Shown here one piece after another: positions 7,326-16,025 of a stretch of 54,129 nucleotides of DNA (within the stretch, counting starts at the first letter, position 1; every line of letters begins with the position of its first letter). Origin of the DNA: Pseudomonas sp. RIT288. Lineage in GTDB: Bacteria; Pseudomonadota; Gammaproteobacteria; Pseudomonadales; Pseudomonadaceae. A program made the position numbers and the translations under genes. The DNA is taken from assembly GCF_000631985.1 (NCBI RefSeq), contig NZ_JFYN01000021.1, positions 1 through 54,129 on the forward strand, in the 5' to 3' direction. The notes under the pieces are model-generated. The model worked only from the letters and a program-made list of their open reading frames with translations, searched no databases and was not told where the DNA came from.

Positions 7326-8194
7326 TTCAAACCGACAAACTGCCAATAGAAGTCGGTTATTTGACCACCCCAGAGCAAGGCAATCCAGCCGGCAATTGCC
7401 AGATACGGGCCAAAGGGGATCGGCGTCGAGGTTTTCTGCTCACGCAGACGCAGCAGAATCACCCCGACGATCGCCCCCACCAGCGACGACAACAGGATCG
7501 TCAGCGGCAGAATCTGCCAGCCGCCCCAGGCCCCGAGCAGCGCCAGCAGCTTGAAATCCCCGTGGCCGATGCCGTCCTTGCCGGTCAGCAGCTTGAACAG
7601 CCAGAACACCGACCACAGCGCCATGTAGCCGGCCACCGCGCCCCACAGTGCCGCGTGCAGCGAGACGAACAGCCCGAAACTGTTGACGATCAGTCCCAGC
7701 CACAACAATGGCAACACCAATACATCGGGCAGCAGTTGATGTTCGGTGTCGATCAGACTCATTGCCAGCAAGCCCCAGGTGAGGACGATCAACAGGCCGG
7801 CCGCCCAGCCGAAACCCAGATGCCAGGCGACGAATGCCGAGAGCAGGCCGCAGGCCAGTTCGGTCAGGGGATAACGTTTGCTGATCGGTGCGGCACACGC
7901 GGAGCAGCGCCCCCGTAGAAGCAGATAGCTGAGCAGCGGAATATTTTCCCATGCTCGAATCCGGTGGCCGCAATGCGGGCACTGGGAGTGCGGCAGCATC
8001 AGGTTGTAGATTGGCAGTGGGGTTTCGCTCGGCAGGCCGAGGACGTCCTGGGCCTGCTGGCGCCAGTCGCGCTCGAGCATTTTCGGCAGACGCCAGACCA
8101 GCACGTTGAGAAAGCTGCCGACCACCAGACCCAGCAGCAGGGCGGTGCACACAAAGGCCAGCGGATACAGACTGAAGAGTTCGTCGATAGGCAT
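7322..8194 (-). CDS. pilD: Prepilin leader peptidase / N-methyltransferase
   Basis: A 290-residue inner-membrane aspartic protease. It removes the short leader of type IV prepilins and type II secretion pseudopilins, then methylates the new N-terminal phenylalanine. Two CXXC pairs (C72/C75 and C97/C100) sit in the first cytoplasmic loop. The catalytic aspartates are D149 (SLIDTEHQLLPD) and D213 (GIGHGDFKLLA). About eight membrane segments follow the N-terminal one. It is 1 nt downstream of pilC in the same operon; its target pilA is divergent at 11343. Confidence 0.97.
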   Translation of the reverse strand: MPIDELFSLYPLAFVCTALLLGLVVGSFLNVLVWRLPKMLERDWRQQAQDVLGLPSETPLPIYNLMLPHSQCPHCGHRIRAWENIPLLSYLLLRGRCSACAAPISKRYPLTELACGLLSAFVAWHLGFGWAAGLLIVLTWGLLAMSLIDTEHQLLPDVLVLPLLWLGLIVNSFGLFVSLHAALWGAVAGYMALWSVFWLFKLLTGKDGIGHGDFKLLALLGAWGGWQILPLTILLSSLVGAIVGVILLRLREQKTSTPIPFGPYLAIAGWIALLWGGQITDFYWQFVGLK

Positions 8195-8195
8195 G

Positions 8196-9413
8196 TCAGA
8201 TCGCTGAGCCGAGCTGGAAAATCGGCAGGTACATGGCCACGACCAGCCCGCCGACGATGACCCCGAGCACCACCATGACGAACGGCTCCATCAGGCTGGT
8301 GAGGTTGTCGACCATGTTATCCACTTCCTCTTCATAAAAACCGGCGACCTTGTCGAGCATGTCATCCAGTGCGCCCGATTCCTCACCGATGGCAGTCATC
8401 TGCACCGCCATGTTGGGGAAGACTCCGGTGCTGCGCATCGAGAAATTCAGCTGCATGCCGGTGGCAACGTCCTGGCGGATGCGCAACACCGCGCGTTTGA
8501 ACACCACGTTGCCGGTGGCGCCGGCCACCGAATCCAGTGCCTCCACCAACGGAACGCCGGCGGCGAAGGTGGTCGACAGGGTGCGGGCGAATCGCGCCAC
8601 TGCCGATTTGTACATCAGCGTGCCCACCAGCGGCAGCTTCAGCAGCCAGGTGTCCTTGCGGTCGCGCAATGCCTGGGATTTCTTCAGCGCATGACGGATG
8701 CCGAACACCGCCGCGATCAGAGCGCCAAGCACCACCCACCACCATTGCTGCATGAACTCCGAGATGCTGATCACCATCAGGGTGAAGGCCGGCAATTCGG
8801 CGCCGAAGCCGGAAAATACCGACTGAAACTGCGGTACCACTTTTACCAGCAGAATCCCGGTGACGACCATTGCCACCAGCACCACGGCGCTGGGGTAGGT
8901 CAGGGCTTTCTTGATTTTGGCCTTGAGTGCTTCGCTTTTTTCCTTATACGTCGCGACCCGTTCGAGCAACGTATCGAGTGCACCGGATTGCTCGCCGGCA
9001 TCCACCAGGTTGCAATACAGCTCATCGAAATACTGCGGTTTCTTGCGCAGGGCCGCGGCGAAGCTGTTGCCGGCGGCCACTTCCTGCTTCACCTCGTCCA
9101 CCAGTTTGCGCATTGCCGGGTTATCGAAGCCTTCGCCAATGATGTCGAACGACTGCAACAGCGGTACGCCGGCCTTCATCATGGTTGCCATCTGCCGGGT
9201 GAACAGGGCGATGTCCTGGGCCTTGATGCGTTTGCCGAGGCTGAGCAAGGAGGTGGATTTCTTGCGCACCTTGCCCGGGTTGATCCCCTGTTTGCGTAGC
9301 TGGGCCTTGATCAGCGCGGGGTTCTGCCCGCTCAACTCGCCCGTGACCTTGCTGCCTTTGCGATCCGTGCCTTCCCAGGCGTAGATACTGATTTTCGCTG
9401 CCTTGACCGCCAT
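8196..9413 (-). CDS. pilC: Type IV pilus inner-membrane platform protein PilC
   Basis: A 405-residue polytopic protein of the GspF/PilC family, on which the pilus assembly ATPase acts. Two repeated T2SSF domains are visible, with paired motifs such as FTRQMATMMKAGVPLLQSFD (first half) and FARTLSTTFAAGVPLVEALD (second half). Three membrane segments are apparent: about 170-195, 220-240 and at the C-terminus (VVLGVIVGGLVVAMYLPIF). The start is 2 nt from the pilB stop, so pilB, pilC and pilD form one operon. Confidence 0.97.
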   Translation of the reverse strand: MAVKAAKISIYAWEGTDRKGSKVTGELSGQNPALIKAQLRKQGINPGKVRKKSTSLLSLGKRIKAQDIALFTRQMATMMKAGVPLLQSFDIIGEGFDNPAMRKLVDEVKQEVAAGNSFAAALRKKPQYFDELYCNLVDAGEQSGALDTLLERVATYKEKSEALKAKIKKALTYPSAVVLVAMVVTGILLVKVVPQFQSVFSGFGAELPAFTLMVISISEFMQQWWWVVLGALIAAVFGIRHALKKSQALRDRKDTWLLKLPLVGTLMYKSAVARFARTLSTTFAAGVPLVEALDSVAGATGNVVFKRAVLRIRQDVATGMQLNFSMRSTGVFPNMAVQMTAIGEESGALDDMLDKVAGFYEEEVDNMVDNLTSLMEPFVMVVLGVIVGGLVVAMYLPIFQLGSAI

Positions 9414-9415
9414 GT

Positions 9416-11116
9416 TCAGTCCTTGGTGACCCGGTTGATTTCTTCCAGGCTGGTGATGCCTTGCATGGCCTTGCGCAGGCCAGAGGTGCGCAGGTCGTCG
9501 AAGCCATCGCGACGCATCTGGCTATCGATTTCCAGCGAGTTGCCTTCGGCCATGATCAGCCGTTGCAGATCAGGGGTGTTTTTCACCACTTCGTAAATCC
9601 CCACGCGTCCCTTGTAGCCGCCGTTGCAGAGGTCGCAACCGACCGGCTCATAGATCGTGAAACTGCCGATCTGTTCCGGCGGGAAACCTTCCTTGATCAG
9701 CGTTTCGCGGGGGATCTCGATCGGCTTCTTGCAGTGGCTGCAGAGCTTGCGCGCCAGGCGCTGGGCGATGATCAGACTGACCGAGGTGGCGATGTTGAAC
9801 CCGGGGATGCCCATGTTGTGCAGGCGGGTCAGGGTTTCGGCGGCGCTGTTGGTGTGCAGCGTGGACAGCACCAGGTGACCGGTCTGCGCAGCCTTGATCG
9901 CGATTTCGGCGGTTTCCAGGTCGCGGATTTCCCCGACCATGATCACGTCCGGGTCCTGACGCAGAAATGAGCGCAGAGCCTGAGCAAAATCCAGCCCCTG
10001 CTTGGGATTGACGTTGACCTGGTTGATGCCTTCCATGTTGATTTCCACCGGGTCTTCGGCGGTGGAAATATTGATGTCGACGGTGTTGAGGATATTGAGG
10101 CCGGTGTACAGCGACACGGTTTTCCCCGACCCCGTAGGCCCGGTTACCAGAATCATCCCCTGCGGCTGCTTGAGCGCGGCCATGTACAGGTCTTTCTGCG
10201 CCGGCTCGTAACCCAATGCATCGATGCCGATCTGCGCGCTGGACGGGTCGAGAATCCGGATCACCACTTTTTCGCCCCACAGGGTCGGCAGAGTGTTGAC
10301 CCGGAAGTCGATCGACTTGGTCTTCGACAGGCGCATCTTGATCCGCCCGTCCTGCGGTTTGCGCCGTTCCGAGATGTCCAGGCTGGCCATGACCTTCAGG
10401 CGTGCGGCGATTCGCCCAGCCAACTGGATCGGCGGTTTGGCCACCTCGCGCAGGATGCCGTCGGTGCGTACTCGCACCCGGAAGGTTTTCTCGTAGGGTT
10501 CGAAGTGCAGGTCGGATGAACCACTCTTGATCGCGTCGAGCAGCATCTTGTGCACGAAACGCACGACCGGCGCGTCGTCGGCGTCGAGACCGCCGATGGC
10601 GTCCTGGCGGCTGTCGTCGACGGACTCGACATCCACGCCGTCGAGATCGACGTCGGCCATTTCTTCGAGGCCGCTGGCGTGGGTGTCGAAGAATTTCTCG
10701 ATGGCCTCGGTGAGCTTGTCGTCCTCCACCAGAATGGCTTCGGTGCTCAGCCCGGTGCTGAACTGAATGTCATTGATCGCCTGTTGATTGCTCGGGTCGG
10801 AAATGCCGACGAACAGTTTGTTGCCGCGGCGCCACAAGGGCAGTGCGTGGTGCTGGCGAACCAGTTTTTCACTGACCAGGCCTTTGGGCTGGGTTTCCTT
10901 GTCCAGGCAATTGAGGTCCATGAAGGCCATGCCGAAATGCTCGGAAGCGATCTCTGCGACTTGTGAGCTCTTCACCAGTTTGTTCTGCACCAGATAGCTG
11001 ACCAGCGACAGCCGATTGCGCTGCGCCTGTTGCCAGGCCTGCTGGGCGCTTTTTTCCGTAAGCAGTTCGGCCTGTACCAATTGCTTGGCCAGACCGCTCA
11101 GAGCGATGTCATTCAT
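9416..11116 (-). CDS. pilB: Type IV pilus assembly ATPase PilB
   Basis: A 566-residue secretion-type ATPase that powers pilus extension. An N-terminal MshEN-type domain precedes the ATPase core. The core has the Walker A motif GPTGSGKT, an aspartate box (RFVHKMLLDAIKSGSSDLHFEP), a Walker B/His-box region (DPDVIMVGEIRD, GHLVLSTLHTN) and a four-cysteine zinc site (CSHCKK and CDLCNGG). It is the first gene of the pilBCD operon and is divergent from pilA. Confidence 0.97.
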   Translation of the reverse strand: MNDIALSGLAKQLVQAELLTEKSAQQAWQQAQRNRLSLVSYLVQNKLVKSSQVAEIASEHFGMAFMDLNCLDKETQPKGLVSEKLVRQHHALPLWRRGNKLFVGISDPSNQQAINDIQFSTGLSTEAILVEDDKLTEAIEKFFDTHASGLEEMADVDLDGVDVESVDDSRQDAIGGLDADDAPVVRFVHKMLLDAIKSGSSDLHFEPYEKTFRVRVRTDGILREVAKPPIQLAGRIAARLKVMASLDISERRKPQDGRIKMRLSKTKSIDFRVNTLPTLWGEKVVIRILDPSSAQIGIDALGYEPAQKDLYMAALKQPQGMILVTGPTGSGKTVSLYTGLNILNTVDINISTAEDPVEINMEGINQVNVNPKQGLDFAQALRSFLRQDPDVIMVGEIRDLETAEIAIKAAQTGHLVLSTLHTNSAAETLTRLHNMGIPGFNIATSVSLIIAQRLARKLCSHCKKPIEIPRETLIKEGFPPEQIGSFTIYEPVGCDLCNGGYKGRVGIYEVVKNTPDLQRLIMAEGNSLEIDSQMRRDGFDDLRTSGLRKAMQGITSLEEINRVTKD

Positions 11117-11131
11117 GGGGATTCCGGATGC

Positions 11132-11204
11132 TGACAGTTCATGACTTATAGCCTAGTCAAGTGACAGCGCCAAACACGCCCGGTACAGGTGACAAAAAGT
11201 GTCA
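11132..11204 (+). promoter_or_regulatory. Candidate PilR binding sites upstream of pilA
   Basis: Four TGACA/TGTCA pentamers lie at 11132, 11162, 11190 and 11200, about 75-150 bp upstream of the sigma-54 promoter. PilR is known to bind several TGTC-containing sites upstream of pilA in P. aeruginosa. The position and repetition fit, but pentamers are short and some may be chance. Confidence 0.55.
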
Positions 11205-11277
11205 GATAGTGCGGTTGCAGGTTGTAGGAAATGACATCACACGCGCTTTGCGCCCAATGGGCGGGGCCTGGAAGGCA

Positions 11278-11294
11278 TTGGCATGGCCTATGCT
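11278..11294 (+). promoter_or_regulatory. Sigma-54 promoter of pilA
   Basis: The sequence TTGGCATGGCCTATGCT has the diagnostic GG (11280-11281), exactly 10 nt, then GC (11292-11293). Transcription would begin near 11304, leaving a leader of about 40 nt before the pilA ATG. This matches known RpoN/PilSR control of pilA. Confidence 0.85.
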
Positions 11295-11342
11295 GCGTCC
11301 CTTTCAGATCATGAGATTTCGACTCATGCATGGAGCGTGTCT

Positions 11343-11780
11343 ATGAAAAAACAACAAGGTTTTACTCTGATCGAGCTGCTGATCGTGGTGGCAATCATCG
11401 GGATTCTGGCGACGATTGCCCTGCCGCAGTATTCGAAGTATCAGGCGCGATCAAAAGTGACTGCGGGGCTGGCGGAGATCAGTGCGATGAAGGTGCCGTT
11501 CGAGGACACCATCAATCAAGGTACCGCTCCGGACATAACCACTGTGAATGGCGGTACAACCACCACCTCCAACTGTACGGTGGCGGTTACAGGCACAGCG
11601 GCGACGGGGGCGGGCAGCATCAGCTGCACGCTGCTCAACGCTCCGGGACCGGTACTGGGCAAAACCATCACGCTCACTCGTTCGGGCGCTGCTACCGGTA
11701 ATACCTCTGGTGTGTGGACCTGTGCCACTACTGTTAACCCGGATTATTCGCCAAAAGGCTGTACCGCCAGCGGTACGTGA
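11343..11780 (+). CDS. pilA: Type IV pilin PilA (major prepilin)
   Basis: The structural subunit of the type IV pilus, 145 residues. The leader MKKQQG is cut by PilD before FTLIELLIVV, which carries the essential Glu at mature position 5. Residues 8-30 form the hydrophobic assembly helix. The C-terminal half is rich in Thr and Gly and holds the likely disulfide loop between WTC and KGC. The start at 11343 is fixed by the leader; a longer open frame from 11283 is not consistent with a prepilin. The gene is followed by a strong terminator and is preceded by a sigma-54 promoter. Confidence 0.96.
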   Translation: MKKQQGFTLIELLIVVAIIGILATIALPQYSKYQARSKVTAGLAEISAMKVPFEDTINQGTAPDITTVNGGTTTTSNCTVAVTGTAATGAGSISCTLLNAPGPVLGKTITLTRSGAATGNTSGVWTCATTVNPDYSPKGCTASGT

Positions 11781-11800
11781 TCGCTAGCGCGTGACGACCG

Positions 11801-11828
11801 AATGCCCTGCCACGCAGGGCATTTTTCT
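11801..11828 (+). terminator. Terminator of pilA
   Basis: ATGCCCTGC and GCAGGGCAT flank a CAC loop, followed by TTTTTC. It starts 20 nt after the pilA stop codon. Confidence 0.9.
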
Positions 11829-11870
11829 TTGCTCGGTGAAAATAAAAGTCTCCATAATTTCAGCGCCTTA

Positions 11871-11946
11871 GGAACTTTCCAAAAAACCGCAACTTGCATG
11901 TGAAATTTCCCCGAGTCATGCATTTTGCATGAATCCGGAATTTTCC
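11871..11946 (+). promoter_or_regulatory. Cluster of inverted repeats upstream of the BON gene
   Basis: Three related palindromes occur: GGAACTTTCC (11871-11880), TGAAATTTCC (11901-11910) and GGAATTTTCC (11937-11946). A separate perfect palindrome, TCATGCA-TTT-TGCATGA, lies at 11916-11932. All sit 50-125 bp upstream of a sigma-54 promoter, where an enhancer-binding protein would act. Which protein binds is unknown. Confidence 0.45.
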
Positions 11947-11994
11947 ATTATCTATAAGCTGTTGATTTATATGGGTTTTATGTCTTTCAAAAAG

Positions 11995-12011
11995 TTGGCA
12001 CAACGTTCGCA
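11995..12011 (+). promoter_or_regulatory. Sigma-54 promoter of the BON-domain gene
   Basis: TTGGCACAACGTTCGCA carries GG (11997-11998), exactly 10 nt, then GC (12009-12010), with the consensus TTGGCAC around the -24 element. The predicted leader before the ATG at 12077 is about 55 nt. Confidence 0.82.
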
Positions 12012-12076
12012 ACTACCTCGGTAACCCTGCTGACAAGTAATCCAGCAGACTTTCCAGAAAAACAGGAGTTACTCGT

Positions 12077-12433
12077 ATGAAGAAGTTCGCTATCACTGCC
12101 GCTGCTGCTACCGCGCTGACCCTGACCATGGCTTCCGGTGCTTTCGCACAATCCACCCAGGCTACTCAGGCTCCAATGACTCTGGCTGCCGGTGAAGTCA
12201 CCCAGGCTAAAGAAGCTACTTCTGACACTTGGATCACCACCAAAGTCAAAGCTGACCTGGTCACCGAAAAAGGCATTCCAGGTACCGACATCAAAGTAGA
12301 AACCAACAAAGGCGTTGTATCGCTTTCGTCGACTACTGCTGTAACTGAATCGCAGAAAGACGTAGCTGTTGCGATCGCCAAGAAAATCAAAGGCGTCAAA
12401 GCGGTCTCCGCTGACGGCCTGAAAGCCGAGTAA
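12077..12433 (+). CDS. Periplasmic BON-domain protein (OsmY-like)
   Basis: A 118-residue exported protein. Residues 1-24 are a clear Sec signal peptide with cleavage after AFA. Residues about 48-116 form one BON domain (DTWITTKVKADLVTEKGIPG ... GVKAVSADGLKAE), a small fold linked to phospholipid-membrane association and osmotic or envelope stress. Most OsmY proteins have two BON domains; this one has a single copy. The ribosome-binding site is CAGGAG. Codons are strongly biased to those of highly expressed genes. The sigma-54 promoter suggests control by nitrogen, carbon or envelope signals. Confidence 0.9.
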   Translation: MKKFAITAAAATALTLTMASGAFAQSTQATQAPMTLAAGEVTQAKEATSDTWITTKVKADLVTEKGIPGTDIKVETNKGVVSLSSTTAVTESQKDVAVAIAKKIKGVKAVSADGLKAE

Positions 12434-12540
12434 GGCATGACTTCTCGCCTGAACCGGGAGAAGACGCGACAGACGGGCCGAGCAATACGTCTGCCGCAAC
12501 TTTAGAGTTCATGCGAACGGTCACACGGATGTGACCATTA

Positions 12541-12575
12541 CAGGCCCCGGCACTTGTGTCGGGGCCTGTTCTATT
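12541..12575 (+). terminator. Terminator of the BON-domain gene
   Basis: CAGGCCCCG and CGGGGCCTG flank a 10-nt loop, then TTCTATTT. It lies 107 nt after the stop codon and could also serve the convergent DUF2845 gene. Confidence 0.8.
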
Positions 12576-12594
12576 TGGTAGAAGCAAAGATCTT

Positions 12595-12894
12595 TCAGTT
12601 ACCGCGCTTGCTGTTGATCTGCCGCAGACGATTGCCTTCAAAGCGCAGGTACTGGTACATGCCGTTGCTCGGACCGTAGGTCCATTCCTCGACCTGAAAC
12701 TCTTCGCGGCGGTTGGCGCTGCGCTTGTAGCCGAGGACATCGCGGCTGACCGGTTCGCCACACTTTTGCAGCACTTCGCTGGCGCGGTCACCGAGACTGA
12801 CCAGTTGGCTGCCACAACGCAGCGTGTCGGAGGCCAGAACCGGGCTGGCGACGAGCAGCAGCGTCAGCGCAACCCGCCATTTGTGACTCATCAT
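12595..12894 (-). CDS. DUF2845 domain-containing exported protein
   Basis: A 99-residue secreted protein with a signal peptide (cleavage near SPVLA, residue 21). The mature part has two conserved cysteines (DTLRCGSQLVSLGDR and EVLQKCGEP), likely a disulfide, and ends in a small beta-rich region. It matches DUF2845, function unknown. It overlaps the upstream DUF748 gene by 4 nt, so the two are probably made together. Confidence 0.83.
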   Translation of the reverse strand: MMSHKWRVALTLLLVASPVLASDTLRCGSQLVSLGDRASEVLQKCGEPVSRDVLGYKRSANRREEFQVEEWTYGPSNGMYQYLRFEGNRLRQINSKRGN

Positions 12895-15839
12895 TCGGCG
12901 TCCAGGTGCATTTGCGTCACGACCCGACCATCGCTTTCGGCCTCGCCAAGGTTGGCGTCGATGAAGTACACCCGGTCATCCGCCAACTGGCCTTTGTCGA
13001 CCAGATAGTCCTTGATGCTGCTGGCGCGTTCCTGACCCAACTGCCGCAGCAGCACATCGCTGGAACTCCAGAACTTGATCACGCCATCACGCATTTTCGC
13101 TGTGCGTTCTTCCTTGCCCAGATCCTTCCATTCGGCCGGTGGCTGGGTTTTCAGACGGGTACGGTAGATGCCTTCAAGCAACGGGCCTTTCTCGCTTTCC
13201 GGCACTTGCAGCAGGGAAGCCTGGGCCGGCACTTTGTCGCCCCGACGCTGGAGCATCTTGTAGTAGTTGTACTGGTATTCGCGCTCCAGACGCTGCTCGG
13301 CAATCAACGGACCGTCGCTGCTTTGTGCGGCAGTGCCTTCGATTTCCAGACGCAGGGCCGGACGTTCCTTGAGGGCTTGGGACAGTTTGTCCAGTGCTGA
13401 TTCGGCGTCCTTGCTCAGATCGCTTGACCCCGGGGCAAAGGACACGGTGCCGAGATCCTCGGATCCGCCGCCGCTGACCAGTCCGCCAATCAGCTTGAAC
13501 GGCGCGGCAGCCGCTTTGACGATCAGGTTGCGCAGGGTCTGCCAGACAATCGGCATCACGCTGAACTGCGGGTTGTTGAGGTCGCCGGTCACCGGCAGTT
13601 CGATGGAGATCTTGCCATCGACGTCCTTGAGCAGGGCTATCGCCAGTTTCAGCGGCAGGCTCACGGCATCCGGGCTGTCGACTTTTTCACCGAGTTGCAA
13701 CTGCTCGACCACCACTTTGTTTTCAGCCTTCAACTGGCCCTTGGTGATCAGGTAGTGCAGGTCGAGGTTGAGCCGGCCCTTGCGGATTCGGTAACCGGCG
13801 AACTTGCCGGAATACGGGGTCAGGGTGGTCAGCTCGACGCGTTTGAAACTGGTGGCGATGTCGAGGCTGGCCATCGGGTCGAACGGATTGACCGCACCTT
13901 TGATGGTCACCGGGGCATAGCGATCAACCTTGCCCTTGATGTCGACGCTGGCTGGTTTCGCCTGACGACTGTCGATGGTGCCGATCTGGCCGTTGAGCTG
14001 TTGCACTGCCGTAGCGAAATTCGGCGTCAGGCTGAAGTCGGCGAAGTTGGCCGAGCCGTCGTTGATCGCAATCGCGCCGATGTGAATACCCAGTGGTTTG
14101 TCTTTGCTGGCCGGTTTCGCCGCTGCGTTTTTCGCACCATTGTCGGCAGGCTGCGGGATCAGCAGATCGTCGATGTTGGTGGTGCGGTCATCGTTGATCA
14201 TGAAGCGCACGTAAGGCTGGAACAGGTTGACCTTGTCGATCGACAGGCTGTCACCGTGTTGATAGTTGATGCCTTCAACCACCACTTGCTGCCACTTGAG
14301 GAAGTCGCGGGTTTTCAGGGTATCGAGGGTGTGCAGTTGATCGATCTGCGCACGCCCGGTCACGCCGAGTGCCAGAGGGGCGGTGCTCTTGAGGTTGACC
14401 TTGAGGTCGCTGCCGAGCATGCCGCTGCGCAGCTCCAGGCGAATGAACGGATTGATGTAGGACTGCGCGACACGCAGATCGATGTCCTGGGTTTTCACAT
14501 TGAGCTGGGCGGTGACCGGCGCGAGGTTGACCACCCCGTCGGCGTTGATCTTGCCTTGCTTGCCCAGGCCGCTGTCGAGCCTGACCTTGAAGGGCGAACC
14601 GTTGAGGCTGTCGAAATCCTGCAGGTCGATATTCAGCGGAGTGACATCCAGTGCCACCGGCGGGTTGGCCGAACGGTCGGCGAGATGCACGGTGTAGTTG
14701 CGTAGCTGGACGTCTTTGAGCAGCACTTGCCAGGGCTTGCTCGGAGCGGTCGGCTCTTTCGGCGAATCGGCGGCGGCCGGAGTGGTCTTGGGTTCGGCGG
14801 CGGCCTTGGCGGCAGGTTTCGATGGCTGGCTGGCGAACAGTTTCTGCCAGTCGAGCTGGCCGTCGGCTTCGAGCGCGGCCCAGGTTTCCAGTTTGTTGCT
14901 GCGGATCTTGCCAACCACCACTTGCTGTTTGGCCAGGTCCAGTGAGGTCTCGCTGACGTCGAGGCGTTCAAGTTTCGCCAATGGGCGTCCGTCCGGCGCC
15001 TTGATCGCGAACGGCGCAATGCTTACCGCGACGTTGTTCAACAGCAGTTCGGTTTCTTTCGACAGATTGAGTTTGTACTCGGTGCTGAGATTCAGCACGC
15101 CGTCTTCGAGTACCAGCGGCAGCGCGTCACGCACGTAAGGCCAGAAGGATTTCATCTTGCCGTCGGTGACTTTCAACGTCCCCTCGGAGGTGAACGGGAT
15201 CAGGCTGAAATTGCCTTTCCAGTCGATCTGCCCACCGGCCGGGCCGGCGGCGACCAAGGTCATGTCGGCGTTATCGTCGGGGAGGGTGCTGAGGTTTTTC
15301 AGCTCGAAGTCGAGTTTGTCGTAGATGAACTCGATCGGTTCACTCGGCCGGGCGTCCTGGAAATGTACGTTGCCAGCGGCCAGCTGGATGCGATCGATGC
15401 GCAGCGGGAACGGTTTGGCATTCGGATCGGCCGGGGTCGGTTCGCTGGCGGGAATCTTGAACAGGCCCAGCAGATTGAGCTGGCCGTCCTTGGCGAAGAG
15501 GATTTCGGTCTTCGGCTTGTCCAGCTCGATATCGGCCAGATGCAGGGCTTTGGTCCATAGGCTGTCGAGTTGCAGGTTGGCGTACAGCCGCTCGAAGCCG
15601 ACCTGCTCCTTGCCCGGCTCACCGACGACCAGCCCCCACAGGGTGACTTCAAGGCTGAACGGATTGAGTTCGATGCGCTGGATATGCGCAGGCACCGTGG
15701 CGTAGTTCGCCAGTTGCTGGTTGGCGATACGCAGTGCGATGCCCGGCAAAATCAGAAACCCCAGCAGGCTGTAGAGGGCCAGAGCAGTCAACAAGGCGCC
15801 AATCGCGCGAATCAATCCTTTGGGCATGTGCGGCTTCAT
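12891..15839 (-). CDS. DUF748 domain-containing envelope protein (AsmA-like)
   Basis: A 982-residue protein with one N-terminal membrane anchor (about residues 12-35) and a long extracytoplasmic part. The repeated beta-rich DUF748 region recalls the AsmA/TamB/YhdP type of periplasmic proteins that bridge the two membranes. A Pro/Ala/Lys-rich linker lies near 335-370. The last about 180 residues contain VSFAPGSSDLSKDAESALDK, similar to the start of an OmpA-like peptidoglycan-binding domain. Family is clear; a role in lipid transfer or outer-membrane stability is inference. An alternative start four codons in (MPKGLIRAIG) is possible. Confidence 0.86.
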   Translation of the reverse strand: MKPHMPKGLIRAIGALLTALALYSLLGFLILPGIALRIANQQLANYATVPAHIQRIELNPFSLEVTLWGLVVGEPGKEQVGFERLYANLQLDSLWTKALHLADIELDKPKTEILFAKDGQLNLLGLFKIPASEPTPADPNAKPFPLRIDRIQLAAGNVHFQDARPSEPIEFIYDKLDFELKNLSTLPDDNADMTLVAAGPAGGQIDWKGNFSLIPFTSEGTLKVTDGKMKSFWPYVRDALPLVLEDGVLNLSTEYKLNLSKETELLLNNVAVSIAPFAIKAPDGRPLAKLERLDVSETSLDLAKQQVVVGKIRSNKLETWAALEADGQLDWQKLFASQPSKPAAKAAAEPKTTPAAADSPKEPTAPSKPWQVLLKDVQLRNYTVHLADRSANPPVALDVTPLNIDLQDFDSLNGSPFKVRLDSGLGKQGKINADGVVNLAPVTAQLNVKTQDIDLRVAQSYINPFIRLELRSGMLGSDLKVNLKSTAPLALGVTGRAQIDQLHTLDTLKTRDFLKWQQVVVEGINYQHGDSLSIDKVNLFQPYVRFMINDDRTTNIDDLLIPQPADNGAKNAAAKPASKDKPLGIHIGAIAINDGSANFADFSLTPNFATAVQQLNGQIGTIDSRQAKPASVDIKGKVDRYAPVTIKGAVNPFDPMASLDIATSFKRVELTTLTPYSGKFAGYRIRKGRLNLDLHYLITKGQLKAENKVVVEQLQLGEKVDSPDAVSLPLKLAIALLKDVDGKISIELPVTGDLNNPQFSVMPIVWQTLRNLIVKAAAAPFKLIGGLVSGGGSEDLGTVSFAPGSSDLSKDAESALDKLSQALKERPALRLEIEGTAAQSSDGPLIAEQRLEREYQYNYYKMLQRRGDKVPAQASLLQVPESEKGPLLEGIYRTRLKTQPPAEWKDLGKEERTAKMRDGVIKFWSSSDVLLRQLGQERASSIKDYLVDKGQLADDRVYFIDANLGEAESDGRVVTQMHLDAE

Positions 15840-15931
15840 CTCTGAATCGGAGTGCCTTGGAGTATGGCACGCGATTCTGGTTCCGAAGTACCTCGTGGGG
15901 CGCAGGATTGTTCAGATTTTTCAGCAATACA

Positions 15932-16016
15932 TGTAGGAACTGCCGCAGCCTGCGATCTTTTGCTGTTGATTTTCAGCATCAGGATCAAAAGATCGCAGCC
16001 TGCGGCAGCTCCTACC
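15932..16016. repeat. REP doublet, GCTGCCGCAGCCTGCGATC class
   Basis: TGTAGGAACTGCCGCAGCCT on the left and the complementary arm on the right fold into a long hairpin, in the gap between the DUF748 gene and the methyltransferase gene. Confidence 0.85.
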
Positions 16017-16025
16017 GGAGTGCGG

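Noticed and set aside
11283..11342. Longer start for pilA (MAYAASLSDHE...)
   Set aside because: Prepilin leaders in this class are short and end before FTLIE; the upstream frame overlaps the sigma-54 promoter region.
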